Source: Pseudorasbora parva (taxonomy: Eukaryota; Chordata; Actinopteri; Cypriniformes; Gobionidae). Taken from it: a stretch of DNA of 64,000 nucleotides. Of this stretch, positions 1-10,312 are shown in pieces. The position numbers were made by a program, and so were the translations under genes. Numbering within the stretch: position 1 is the stretch's first letter; each line of letters opens with the position of its first letter. The stretch lies in NCBI RefSeq assembly GCF_024679245.1, contig NC_090196.1, positions 10,584,782 to 10,648,781 of the forward strand, given 5' to 3'. A model generated the notes under the pieces. The model did not search any database and was not told the origin of the DNA. It worked only from the letters and a program-made list of their open reading frames with translations.

Positions 1-1012
1 TTACGCCCGATATTAGATCTGCGGCTATTGAATCGCTCGGTGGCCAAGCTAAAATTCAAGATGCTTACACTCAGACAGATTGTAGCGCAGGTCAAATCGG
101 AGGATTGGTTTGTCACCATAGACCTCAAAGATGCGTATTTTCATGTCTCCATCCTTCCACATCACAGGAAGTTCCTGAGGTTTGCCTTCGGGGGAGAGGC
201 ATACCAATATCGTGTACTTCCCTTTGGTCTAGCACTGTCACCCCGCACGTTCACCAAGTGTGTGGATGCAGCTCTGGCGCCGCTGCGTCTACAGGGCATC
301 CGCATACTGAACTATATCGACGACTGGCTGATTCTAGCGAATACAGAGCAGATGGCGGTTCAGCATCGAGATGCTGTTCTCGCCCATATGTCGAAGCTGG
401 GGTTGAGGCTGAACGCCAAGAAGAGTGTGCTTTCTCCGGCTCAGAGAACCACTTTTCTAGGTGTGAACTGGGACTCGGTAATTATGCGGGCGCAATTATC
501 GCCAACACGCATAGCATCGATCCTGGCAGCCGCCAAAGAACAGAAGCTAGGCCGAGCGGTCACTGTGAAACAGTTCCAGAAACTGTTAGGTCTCATGGCA
601 GCAGCGTCCAACGTGATACCTTTTGGCCTACTGTACATGAGGCCACTGCAGTGGTGGCTCAAGACGAAAGGGTTCTCCCCGAGGGGAAATCCGCTCCGCA
701 CGATCAAAGTCACGCGGCGATGCCTACGTGCTCTGGTCATGTGGAAAAACCCGGGGTTTTTATCTCAGGGTCCCGTGTTGGGGGCTCATGTTCGTCGCGT
801 AACGCTAACGACAGACGCCTCTCTCACGGGCTGGGGGGCGACCATGAGTGGTCGCTCGTCCCAGGGTCTATGGCAGGAGCATCAGCGGCACTGGCACATA
901 AATCGGCTAGAGATGCTCGCAGTGTTTCTTGCTTTGAAACAGTTCCTGCCCGACCTCAGGGGCCACCGTGTACTAGTCAGAACAGACAACACGTCCGTGG
1001 TGGCCTATATAA
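1..1012 (+). pseudogene. DIRS pol, N-terminal part: reverse transcriptase and start of RNase H
   Basis: The frame is open from the window edge; the first Met in view is at 28, but the true start is upstream. RT motifs are clear: DLKDAYFH (fingers/palm), QYRVLPFGLALSPRTF, and the catalytic YIDD box with Tyr at 313-315 and the two Asp at 319-324. RNase H begins near TTDASLTGWGA (about 808-840) and continues to RTDNTSVVAY. The product would copy element RNA into cDNA inside cytoplasmic particles. The frame is cut at 1012 by a transposon. It resumes at 4078 in the same frame once the insertion and one 5-bp duplication are discounted, so the only lesion seen here is the insertion. Confidence 0.9.
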
Positions 1013-1803
1013 CAGGGTCCCCGCGGAGTCTTAAAAAGTCTTAAAAGTATTAAATTTCAAAATCAAAATATAAGGCCTTAAAAAGTCTTAAATTCGCGGA
1101 AGCATTTCGTTCTAGGTCTTAAATAATGTTAAACAGGTCTTAATTTTCCTACGTCCATGTAACGCTACCTCATTAACTCTCTCGCCTCCCGCAGCACGCG
1201 AACACGTGTGTGTGTATGTGTGTGTGTTTGTTACGTGGTGTTTGTAGTTCTTTCTTTCGCTAGACCAACTATTGTTCGCTCTATTACAACTACAAATTAG
1301 ACAAGCATGCCACGTGTATTGCAGCAAATCAGCTTTCGTGTTATTGGCACGAGCCTCTTTCTGATCGTACCCCACAGACACATAAAACGGATTTTATTCT
1401 TCAGCTGAGTCACGGTTGTTGCAGTTCCGCGATCGTGAACGCGAAGGCGAATCTGTCTCACCATCTTGCTTAATGACCATATAAAAGTATAATATACCCG
1501 ATTGCACTAAAAGAGTTAATAACAGTGATGTAAACTCCGAACTCCGATGTCAGGCTGCGTGTGTTTGCTGTCTGTCAGCTCTCGCGCGAGTGTATTGAAT
1601 GTGTTATTTCTTGGCTCATTACCCTAAGGTTACTTTTGAACGATCAAATATACACATTATGCATATGTCTATATCCTGATTTGAGTTAAAAAGTTTGGGA
1701 CGTGTCAGTAAGCACTGGATCTGCGCATTAGTAAGCTCTCAAATTAAAAAGCAAACTAATATAGCTTAACAACAACACAAACGGGGAAACAGCGCTTACA
1801 CTT

Positions 1804-2017
1804 AAAGGAACACTCCAACTGTTTTAGAAATAGGGCTTATTCAACTTTGGTACTTAGCTACATTTAGATATGTGGGGAAATGCATTTTAAGCTAAGCTAG
1901 CAGCGACCCTGCCAAACTAAAACAATGCATGCACTGAGCCATGCATTTGCCCACATATCTAAATGTCTAAAGAAGTTGAATAAGCCCTATTTCTAAAAAC
2001 GGTGGGTGTTCCTCTTT
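1804..2017. repeat. Foldback (MITE-like) repeat
   Basis: The ends are AAAGGAACACTCC and GGTGTTCCTCTTT-like. Two arms of roughly 60 bp are inverted copies (around AGAAATAGGGCTTATTCAAC and its complement, and around ACATTTAGATATGTGGG and its complement). Short foldback repeats of this kind are common in fish genomes. No coding content. Confidence 0.65.
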
Positions 2018-2401
2018 GTAGATATGCATCTTTATGTTGTATTTATTTGTCCTATTGTCATTTTTTTATAAGTATACATTTTATTACTGACCGATTACTT
2101 GATTACGTAATCACTTGAATTTTTTTTTACTTATATTAAGCAATTATTGCTGTGGTTTACTTTTAAGATGTTGGTTCCCACCCCAAGCGATCGTGTTATT
2201 AAAGATAGATCGCACACAACTGAACCAGCCTTTTTTGATAATAACAAAACAAGATTCATGCATTTTGTCAGTTTTATTGCCATGTGTGACTATTGTGCAT
2301 CTAACATAATACGTCAATGTTGCATCCTAATTATTTTTAAAAAATAAAAATGTTTGCAAATCTATGGAAGTGACCACCACAAAATAAAAACTAATTTTGG
2401 T

Positions 2402-2403
<2 letters not shown>

Positions 2404-2484
<81 letters not shown>
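2404..2484. repeat. (TA)n microsatellite
   Basis: About 40 uninterrupted TA dinucleotides. It abuts the left end of the nested TIR element, so TA-rich DNA was probably the target of that insertion. Confidence 0.97.
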
Positions 2485-2488
<4 letters not shown>

Positions 2489-2491
<3 letters not shown>

Positions 2492-3840
2492 TGTCCCGAT
2501 CCGATCACGTGATTTCAGATTCGATCGGAATCGGACGTTACATCCCGATCAGGACTCGGATATAATGTATATTCTTGGGTGAGCTGAGCATGATGACGCA
2601 TCAATAATATGGGTTGTAACTTGAAAATAATGCTTTATGTATGTTTCTGTAGATGGATACACGTGCTGGCTCCTCGGGGATACATTACAACAGCACTAAT
2701 ATCACCCGTGTATATTCGCCAGAAGACGCGAATGAGAGCGCTCGCGCTGATCTGTCTCTGTGCATCATCTGAAAGCGCGCACTCGTCTCACAGCGCGCAA
2801 ATATTGAGTTCTCTTTCAAGTCTTGCGCTTAAACGGACAAACTCACACAAGAAGTATGTCAGCATGTCCATCTTGATGAGTATCCAAGCAGACATAGTCT
2901 GAATATGCCTTAAGAGGACTTTATACAGTCGAGAGAGATGACGCAGAGCCTTCCATTAGCCAGTAGCCTTTACTGCGGTCTGTTTAATGTCAAACAAATG
3001 ATAAGGACATCACTCACTGCTCTTGATTGAATAGCTTTTGTGAGGATTATTCTTTAATTTAAACAGTTAAATATGCAGCTATTTTACATTTCATTAGCCT
3101 ACTTTTATTCAATTTCTCCTAAAAACTAATGTTAGACCTATAAAAACCTGAAAAGCATTGTTAATTACACTTCAGTCAAATTACACTTCAAATATTTTTT
3201 CCCCAAAGTTGATTTATGTCATTGTAGGCAGTTATCATCACAATGATTTCATTTAAAGTGTTTGTTTTTTAAATAAGTTTAGTTTGAGTTAGTTATTTGA
3301 TGCTATAAAACCAGCTGTGTGATGTCATGATTGAGAGCTGAGATCGAAGTCTTCTCTGAGTGAAGTTGTCACTGAGGCACTAACAGATTTTTTTCGGGAT
3401 TTTTGGGAGCAGATTATTTAATTTAATTTAATTTCCATAACTGTTTATTTCACACCAACATAATTAATTGTTCTGCATCTATGAGAGTATGGGTGTGCTT
3501 TTGATATTTTGATATGTGCGTTGTACTCCCTGCTCTGCGCAACTCCGGTCCCGGACTTTTTTATATTTACTGTAGCACTAAAATCCAAAAGTGAAGAATT
3601 TGTTATTTTTTACTTGATTGTTTAAGCTACCTCACAGAAGTGCTCTGTTTGTTAGAGTTGTTGAATGTTAAAATAAGGTGAATAAAATAAAAAATAAGGA
3701 ACATCCTGGTTCGTTTTTTCGCTCTTCTTTATTCTTTTTTTATGTATTATAGAAGTATCGGATCGGGACTCGGTATCGGCAGATACTCAAAATCAAATGA
3801 CTCGGACTCAAGGGCAAAAAAACCTGATCGGGACATCCCT
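2489..3840. mobile_element. Nested TIR DNA transposon, non-autonomous
   Basis: Terminal inverted repeats are AGATGTCCCGATC on the left and GATCGGGACATCCCT on the right, with further ATCGGATC-type matches inside each end. The flanks are TA-rich (TATAATAT left, TATATATG right), so the target duplication cannot be read precisely but is compatible with 8 bp. No transposase frame is visible in 1.35 kb. A hAT-type assignment is plausible, not shown. Confidence 0.65.
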
Positions 3841-4077
3841 TATATATGCGCTAATCCTGGTGGGATTGAGCTATGAATAATAAGTTTACTAATACTTTGT
3901 TCAATTTAAATAAATTAAATAATATAATTTTAAGTAGCCTAATTGAGTGATTCTGCATTTCCTATGCATGTTTTTTTATTGCGTGATATAGGTCTTAAAT
4001 TTTATTCATAATGGTCTTAAAAAGGCCTTAAAAAGTCTTAAATTTGAATTGGTGAAACCTGCAGATACCCTGTATAA

Positions 4078-4664
4078 ACCACCAGGGGGGTCTGAAGTCT
4101 CGTCCGTTGGACAAATTGGCGCATCGGATCCTCCTGTGGGCCCAAGGGAAATTGCTGTCAATCAGGGCAGTATATATCCCGGGGGCCCTGAATCAGGAAG
4201 CAGACAGCCTGTCGAGACAGGGGCCGAGGCCCGGGGAATGGAGACTCCACCCAGAGGTGGTGGAGCTCCTCTGGAAGGTTTATGGGAAGGCAGAGATAGA
4301 CCTGTTCGCTTCGGCGGAGAATTCTCACTGCCCGCAGTGGTTTTCTCTGACCCATCCGGCCCCACTGGGGCTGGATGCCATGGTACAGGAGTGGCCGAGG
4401 CTGCCTCTGTACGCCTTCCCCCCGATTGTCCTGCTTCCAGGAGTTCTGGAGAGGGTACGCCGGGACGGGGCCCAGGTACTTCTAGTGGCTCCGAACTGGC
4501 CGACCCGAGTATGGTTTTCGGACCTGATATCTCTCCTGGAAGGCTCTCCGATGGAGATTCCGACCAGGAGGGATCTACTCTCTCAGGCGGGCGGGAGATT
4601 CCTGCACCCACGCCCAGAGATGTGGAAACTGTGGGCCTGGCCTCTGAGGGGGCTAGGCTCATAG
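4078..4664 (+). pseudogene. DIRS pol, C-terminal part: end of RNase H and methyltransferase-like region
   Basis: This continues the frame broken at 1012. The residues directly after the junction (NHQGG) match copy 2 (NHQGG at about 43230). The stretch VDLFAS-like (IDLFASAENSH), YAFPPIVLLPGV and VAPNWPTRVWFSD corresponds to the region that DIRS literature calls methyltransferase-like, lying between RNase H and the recombinase. It ends in a stop at 4662-4664. It can only be translated as part of pol if the 3-kb insertion is removed. Confidence 0.8.
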
Positions 4665-5665
4665 AGGAAGGTCTCTCGGCCGAGGTCGTAGAGACCATCC
4701 TACACTCCAGAGCTCCGTCCACAAGGAAGCTGTACGCTTTGAAATGGAGACTTTTCTCAGCATGGTGCAGAGAACGCCAGTGGGACCCAGTTAACTGCCC
4801 GGTTGGTACAGTGCTGGAGTTCTTGCAGGCAAGGTTCTCGGCAGGGTTGACCCCCTCCACACTTAAGGTGTACGTGGCGGCCTTGGGTGCCTTCCACGTC
4901 CCTTGCAGTGGAGTGTCTTTGGGAAGACACCCTCTAATTACACGCTTCCTTCGTGGCACATTAAGGTTGAGGCCAGTTATGCACTCGAGGGTCCCGGCAT
5001 GGGACTTGGCCATTGTTCTGAGGGGCTTGTCCGGACCTCCGTTCGAACCTCTGGAGGAGGTTTCGGATAAGTTCCTCACCCTAAAAACTAGCTTCCTTTT
5101 GGCCATCTCATCTCTTAAAAGGATAGGAGATATTCAGTCCCTGTCGGTAGGGCCCTCATGTCTAGAGTTTGCGCCAGGGATGGTGAAAGCATTTCTACAT
5201 CCCAGGCCGGGTTATGTCCCCAAGGTTCCTACGAGCCCACGGGGCCCCATCACTCTACAAGCCTTCTGTCCTCCTCCATTTATGACGTCAGACCAGGAAA
5301 GATTAAATCTGCTGTGTCCTGTGAGGGCACTGGATACTTATGTCCACAGAGCTGCCCTGTGGAGAAAAACTGAACAATTGTTTGTTTGCTTTGGACCCCC
5401 TAAGAAGGGGGCCCCAGTATCCAAGCAGAGGATGAGCAAGTGGGTGGTCGAGGCCATCTCACTTGCTTATGAAGCTACCGGGCAGCCATCTCCACTGGCT
5501 GTCCGGGCGCACTCAACCAGGGGTATGGCTGCTTCTAAAGCACTTTTGTCGGGGGCTTCCCTCCATGATATCTGTAACGCGGCCGGTTGGTCGTCTCCTT
5601 CTACCTTCGTCAGGTTCTACGAACTAGACCTGGCATCTACAGTAGGGGCACAGGTACTCTCGTAA
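4079..5665 (+). CDS. DIRS tyrosine recombinase (YR)
   Basis: The recombinase frame lies in the -1 frame relative to pol and overlaps it, as in copy 2. The core domain begins near 4680 (AEVVETILHSRAPSTRKLYA) with an SAM-like N-terminal part (TPSTLKVYVAALGAFH). C-terminal catalytic features are visible: HSTR (His codon 5510-5512), the GW pair (Trp 5588-5590) and the nucleophile Tyr in RFYELD (5618-5620). An upstream Arg is likely in LKRIGDIQ. The enzyme would join circular element DNA to the genome without target duplication. The first available ATG (4049) falls inside the inserted transposon, so the native start is lost. The frame itself is uninterrupted to 5665. Confidence 0.88.
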   Translation, partial: PPGGSEVSSVGQIGASDPPVGPREIAVNQGSIYPGGPESGSRQPVETGAEARGMETPPRGGGAPLEGLWEGRDRPVRFGGEFSLPAVVFSDPSGPTGAGCHGTGVAEAASVRLPPDCPASRSSGEGTPGRGPGTSSGSELADPSMVFGPDISPGRLSDGDSDQEGSTLSGGREIPAPTPRDVETVGLASEGARLIEEGLSAEVVETILHSRAPSTRKLYALKWRLFSAWCRERQWDPVNCPVGTVLEFLQARFSAGLTPSTLKVYVAALGAFHVPCSGVSLGRHPLITRFLRGTLRLRPVMHSRVPAWDLAIVLRGLSGPPFEPLEEVSDKFLTLKTSFLLAISSLKRIGDIQSLSVGPSCLEFAPGMVKAFLHPRPGYVPKVPTSPRGPITLQAFCPPPFMTSDQERLNLLCPVRALDTYVHRAALWRKTEQLFVCFGPPKKGAPVSKQRMSKWVVEAISLAYEATGQPSPLAVRAHSTRGMAASKALLSGASLHDICNAAGWSSPSTFVRFYELDLASTVGAQVLS

Positions 5666-5744
5666 CCGTGTGCGCTTCGGCTTCACACATACGAGACACT
5701 TGGTCCTATGGCGATGTGGGTATAAGCGTTCTCACAGCGTTTCG

Positions 5745-5828
5745 ACGCAGCTCGAGTTCCCCGAAAGGGAACGTCTCAGGTTACGTATGTAACCCTAGTT
5801 CCCTGAGGGAACGAGACGCTGCGTCGCT
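5745..5828 (+). repeat. DIRS internal complementary region, copy 1
   Basis: The segment from GGAACGTCTCAGG to the GACGCTGCGTCG motif is an exact reverse complement of the right terminus at about 6018-6077. To its left sits CTCGAGTTCCCCGAAAGGG, which should be the complement of the unseen left terminus. The join between the two halves is at AAC|GTCTC. In DIRS elements this region templates the joined ends of the circular intermediate. Confidence 0.8.
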
Positions 5829-6000
5829 TTGCCATACTCCCGGCGTGTCCGTGATCACTTACTTCAGGCTTTATCAGAAGTTAGTTCCTGTTTGTTTTCA
5901 CGGACGTTTTATAGCTTCCGGTCGATGACGTCATCACGCCGACGATCGATCTTTTTTCCGATGGAATGGTTCTACAGGCGCTTCACGACGCATTAACGCA

Positions 6001-6077
6001 GAGGCGTTCTCACAGCGTTTCGACGCAGCGTCTCGTTCCCTCAGGGAACTAGGGTTACATACGTAACCTGAGACGTT
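6001..6077 (+). repeat. DIRS right terminal repeat, copy 1
   Basis: It runs from GCGTTTCGACGCAGCGTC to the GAGACGTT terminus. It contains the inverted match to 5764-5826 and the TTCCCTCAGGGAA palindrome. The element ends within GTT at 6075-6077. Confidence 0.8.
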
Positions 6078-6917
6078 TTTGCATTTTATTTGAATTAAGA
6101 TATTTTACTTTAATTTTACGGTTTTTGTTTGGCAGCCGTAGCTGCCAGTCATTTACCATTTTTTTACGAGATTTTTTTTTACAGTGTATATAAAACATTT
6201 TATGAAAGTCAAGAGTGATGTGTCCGTGTGATGCCTGGGTACTTGCCTCTGCACACATTGCATCTGAAGGATGTTCTCAAAATGTCACACTGCTGCCTTG
6301 TGAGGCCTTCGCTCTGCTTGCACAGCTCTCTGATCTTCGCAGAAACTGCAGGTAGGCCATCGGCTGCAATAACGACTTCCTCAATCATGTCCTTGAGATC
6401 TCCAAGACCTAATCCGTCGTTCCTTGATGTGTTACTATAGAAGTAAAACATACATAAATAAAAAGACAGATGTTGCAATGTTTAATTCTATGTTTTTATG
6501 TACAGGTTAATGATTCAATGGCACGTTCATAAAGTCAGTCACTTGCTTCATTCCTGAATAAACCAACCATTTTAAACAATCAGTTTAATGAATGATTAAT
6601 TCCTGAAGACCACCTATTTGCATTTTTCATTTCTCCTCCGAGCTTCATTGTACAGACTCTAGAAATATACCTAAATACCACTTCAGATGCAGTGTCAGTG
6701 TTTCCTCTGCAGTGTAAATATGGATATTGTTAATACTTTCTGCAATTATTTGATAACAGCCCTGTAGTGTATTATTGAATTTGATTTGTTTGAAAAATTT
6801 GGAATAAAAGATGATGCATACATTCAATAGAGTTAGAAAAAGTTAATCAAGACTTTGAAGTTGGCTTGAGAAAGAAAAGCGTGAAAGTTTAAAGTAAAAA
6901 CTTGAAGTTTGAAACCG

Positions 6918-7245
6918 TTTAGACAGACAGACAAACAGACAAAAAGACAAACAGACAGACAGACGGATGGACACAAATAGACAAACAGATAGACAGACAG
7001 ACGGATGGACACAGATAGACAAACAGATAGACAGACAGACGGATGGACACAGATAGACAAACAGATAGACAGACAGACGGATGGATGGACACAGATAGAC
7101 AGACAGACGGATGGACACAGATAGACAAACAGATAGACAGACAGACGGATGGATGGACACAGATAGACAAACAGATAGACAGACAGACGGATGGACACAG
7201 ATAGACAGACAGACGGATGGACAAACAGACATATAGATAGAACTT
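6918..7245. repeat. GACA/GATA/GGAT-based minisatellite
   Basis: Tandem units of about 36-40 bp are built from AGACAGACAGACGGATGG plus ACACAGATAGACAAACAGAT. Individual units gain or lose one GGAT or a GACAGATA block. It lies between exons 4 and 5 of the gene remnant, so it would have been intronic. Apparent serine/cysteine-rich frames on the minus strand come from the repeat. Confidence 0.9.
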
Positions 7246-8153
7246 TTCATGACTGAGGTTAGAATAACCTTTGTAAAAGGACAATATAATGTTCATAGAT
7301 TATTTTAATTTTCTAGGGTCAACACTCATGGACTAACCAGACTTTTCTTCTCTTTCTTCTGCCCATCTCTGCAAACACATCCTCCCTTAGCAAAGATTCT
7401 CCTGGAGCTTTGCTTCCAGTAAGCAGACCCTGTGGAGAATAGAAAAAAGTATAAATGAAAGTCAGAATAAATACTGTCTACTTTGTTTGTTCAACTTTTT
7501 CAACATTCATCCCTGCCTAAAAAATACACACCTGTTGTACCAGGGGTGTCAAGGAGAAGATGTCCTTGGCTGTCGGTCAGAAGCATGCTATCATCAGCAC
7601 CCATATTAAGTGCCTCTTTAACTTTTTGGGTGATTGTCTTCAGACAAGCCTCGGACTCCTCGAAGGGAATGACCAGAGCTTTGTCTTGAACAAGTTTTTC
7701 ACCCTCCAGTTGTCCCAAAAAATTGTTCTGTAGGAACAAAGAACAAAGTTCAGTATTCTAAACTATACAGACATAGAACTAATGGTTGGTGGTATATACA
7801 TTTTTTTTTCACATTTAATATAGATTAATATCCAATTTCTACATTGGCTCCACACATGATGAGGTTCAGTCAAGGTGCAATAATGCAACCTACCTTTGGA
7901 ACATTTTTGGGCTTTGACTACATGGCCGAACTGCTGTTGCACTGGCAGACCTTGAAAAACTAAAACGTGGTCTGCTCGGTCCAGGGTTTGAGGGAAAAGA
8001 GGCAACCTGGTGTGGGAGTACCACGCCCATGTCATCACCCATCACCTGGTAGGTGACCCCTCCTATAAGGTCCATACAACTGAAAAATCCACCTTCAGAT
8101 GGAAAAATCGAAATTCCTTGGTCACTGTTGAGGTAGACACTTGACTGTGTTAT

Positions 8154-9377
8154 CTACAGATGGAGATAAAGAAAACAGCACAATATCAGAAAAAAAGGAC
8201 AGTATTATTACTGATTACAGTTATGGTACCGGGGCCGAGTCTAAAAAGGGCTTTCATCTGTGTAGCTATAAATCCCCTCTTTGCATTAGATGGTAGGGTA
8301 TATCATATATATGACGGTTGTCATATCCTATCTTTGTTAAGTAAATAAAATAAGTAAATAAATTATACAATATTTTAAACACAGGAAAGAATAATGCGTT
8401 GCAACCAAATCAACCAGAGAACAACAGCAATATTAAAATACATACTCAGCAGCAGCAGCGCAGGACTTTTATTATTTTGTGCGGAACTGAGGAGGAAATG
8501 ATGACCAATCAGCAAAAATGGGCGTATATTCCTGCCCACGTGTAGAAATCTTTCTTTTACTGTCTATGGTAGAAGAAATTCATCATTTTTTTCAAAAAAA
8601 AACAATAAAAAATAAAAAACGAAGAAGAAAAAAAAAAAGAAACGAAACCCTAGCTGTTTTCAAAAGTTTCCACTTTCAATGTTTCCATGACTTATCCAGT
8701 TGGTAGTAGGCTAAGTGGTGGATAAGGATTTTCTAAAACACATTTTAAAGATTGCACTGCTAGCCTGGCATTGCTGTTTTAGGCTACTTTACATGTAGAT
8801 AATAATCAATATTAACAGCAAATCAATATTTCTATAACTATTATATCATTTTTACAACTTAATTTAACCTACTTAAATCGTGGTCACATTTTATTGCAGT
8901 TAAATAGTGCCACGAGGGAACAATTCTTAAATCGTGACCAAGATAAGCGTTAAAAGGAGCTTTGAGGTGTAATTTTTGTTAAATTGTCTCTATTGTTTTA
9001 CTTAGAAAAGAAATGTAATTAAATGTGGAGGGTCCGTGTACGGTAATCTTAACGAAAACCTTAAATCTACAATGAAGTAAGTAGAAGAATATTATAGCGT
9101 TAAATGTTATTTCTTTTGTACGTTAATTTATACTATGGTCACGATTTAACTTACATAACTGAATTAGACTACTATGCGTGTAAAAAAAAAAAGAGGAAAA
9201 TATATGGTAATCATTTGTAACCAGAATTTACCTAAAATGATGGAAATAAACAAACTATGTCCTTAATAAATTGAGCTAGGGAACTTTTTTTAAATAAAAA
9301 TACAAGTTGAAACAAAATCTTAGTGACTATCGTTACCTAACCCTTTTCCTTCATGTCCATAATAAACATGAGCATAC
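8154..9377. other. Presumed intron of the gene remnant; nothing else recognised
   Basis: AT-rich sequence with A-rich runs near 8590-8640 and no supported gene. 9492-9760 is likewise unassigned apart from T-runs at 9650-9660 and 9720-9743. Confidence 0.4.
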
Positions 9378-9772
9378 CTTAAAAATCCTGGCCAAATTGT
9401 CAGCTGTCACATCGTCCTCTCTTAGGACAGCTGACAAAGTCCCCCTTTATAATGTGTAAGTCGTTCTCATTCCCATATTGACAAGCGACATTTTGCACAA
9501 ACTGTTGGTAGAACGATATAACCGCCAAATTTTGAAGCAACCAGTTAAGTGCACTGGAAACTCCGCCCCGCAGACGATTCTAAATATTTCACTGGTCATT
9601 TCATTTTCGTTGCTTAGACAACACTAATCAAATGACCCCTATGGAATTATTTTTTTTTTTTTCATAGACGCATTTCGTCTATGGTGTTAACAATATTGTT
9701 CAAAAGGTTTTTTAAATCTCTTTTTTTTCTTTTTCTTTTTTTTACAAAATGTAGTGGCCTACATTTATAACG

Positions 9773-10300
9773 ACATACTCTGTCATATTATGGTGTAAGG
9801 TAAAAAAAATTATCAACGGAAATATTCAATGTTCAAGACCTCTTGCACTCTTATGGGAAAATGTACTCTTTGGTTTTACTGACTATTCTGAACAAGAAGA
9901 ACAATACTTTTACTTAATTAATCTAATTGTATTATTAACCAAATTTTACATCCATAAGTGTAAATTCACCAGAAAGAAACCAAATTTCTCAATTTTACTG
10001 ACTGAAATGTGCATGTATATTGACAGTATCAGAGACTCTCTAAATAAGAAAGCTTTAAGGAACTTTGAAAGTTTGTGAATTTTATAATACATTTATTTGA
10101 CGTTTATATGTATGTTTATATTTATATGTATTTTCTGTTTTTTTTTTTTTTTTTTTGCTCTGAATTTATTTCCCCTGGCAACCTTCTTTTTTTTATTGTA
10201 GTTTTTTCTCCTTTCTTTTTCCTTTTATATTGTTCTTGATAGATTATGTTATTGTTCTTTGCATTAATAAAAATAATAAAAAAATAAAAAATAAATAAAA
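9773..10300 (+). mobile_element. 5'-truncated L1-type LINE insertion
   Basis: A 12-bp direct repeat ACATTTATAACG flanks it (9761-9772 and 10301-10312). The right end is an A-rich tail (about 10263-10300). The interior holds the last codons of an L1-like ORF2. The 12-bp duplication and the A-rich tail are the usual marks of target-primed reverse transcription, and only about 0.5 kb was copied. Confidence 0.85.
9851..10078 (+). pseudogene. C-terminal tail of L1 ORF2
   Basis: An open frame without an ATG start runs from TTATGGGAA at 9851 to TGA at 10076-10078, 75 codons plus stop. Its LLTKFYIHKCKF motif parallels LGKFYIHKCKFLKVKP near the C-terminus of the full-length L1 at 11365-15087, so both are L1-type ORF2 tails. 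The two differ at many positions and come from different subfamilies. The catalytic domains are absent. Confidence 0.8.
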
Positions 10301-10312
10301 ACATTTATAACG

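Larger units (their letters stand above)
1013..4072. mobile_element. Non-autonomous TIR DNA transposon inserted in DIRS copy 1
   Basis: Termini read CAGGGTccccgcgg on the left and ...cctgcagataCCCTG on the right, so the outer bases are inverted repeats. Subterminal regions are rich in AGTCTTAAA motifs on both sides. The 5-bp direct repeat TATAA flanks it (1008-1012 and 4073-4077). No transposase-like frame was seen; interior ORFs are short. It carries a foldback repeat (1804-2017), a TA tract and a nested TIR element (2489-3840). The superfamily is not assigned: 5 bp does not fit hAT (8), Kolobok (TTAA) or Harbinger (3). Confidence 0.75.
1..6077 (+). mobile_element. DIRS-type tyrosine-recombinase retrotransposon, copy 1 (left end outside window)
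   Basis: The order is RT/RNase H, a methyltransferase-like region, an overlapping tyrosine recombinase frame, an internal complementary region and a right terminal repeat. This is the DIRS1 layout, with no LTR and no DDE integrase. The gag frame and left terminal repeat must lie left of base 1. A TIR transposon (1013-4072) splits the RNase H part. The right end reads GAGAC then GTT at 6075-6077, the same terminus as copy 2 at 45251-45257. The RT and recombinase frames are otherwise open, so this was a recent copy before it was interrupted. The family call is firm from domain content. The exact family name cannot be given without a library search. Confidence 0.9.
6247..9491 (-). pseudogene. 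Multi-exon host-like gene remnant, uncharacterised fish family
   Basis: Five minus-strand blocks look like exons. Exon 1 (9491-9378) starts ATGTCGCTTGTC and ends at AAG|GTATGC. Exon 2 (8153-7894) follows CTGTAG and ends at CAAAG|GTAGG. Exon 3 (7727-7532) follows CCTACAG and ends at ACAG|GTGTGT; it reads FLGQLEGEKLVQDKALVIPF. Exon 4 (7429-7338) follows CCACAG. Exon 5 (6434-6247) follows CTATAG and ends at AGAG|GCAAGT, a GC-type donor; it reads GLGLGDLKDMIEEVV and ends in a CNVC pair that could start a zinc-binding fold. The frame is broken: exon 1 needs shifts around an in-frame TAA, exons 2-3 do not join in phase, and exon 4 needs one shift, after which the exon 4-5 phase fits. Function unknown. 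No further 3' exon appears before the DIRS end at 6077. Confidence 0.55.

Noticed and set aside
4162..5106. A 314-codon ORF antisense to the DIRS recombinase
   Set aside because: Mirror of the GC-rich recombinase frame; similar antisense frames appear in copy 2 without conserved sequence.
6833..7296. Ser/Cys/Val-rich ORFs of 121-135 codons on the minus strand
   Set aside because: They are translations of the GACA/GATA minisatellite in three overlapping frames.
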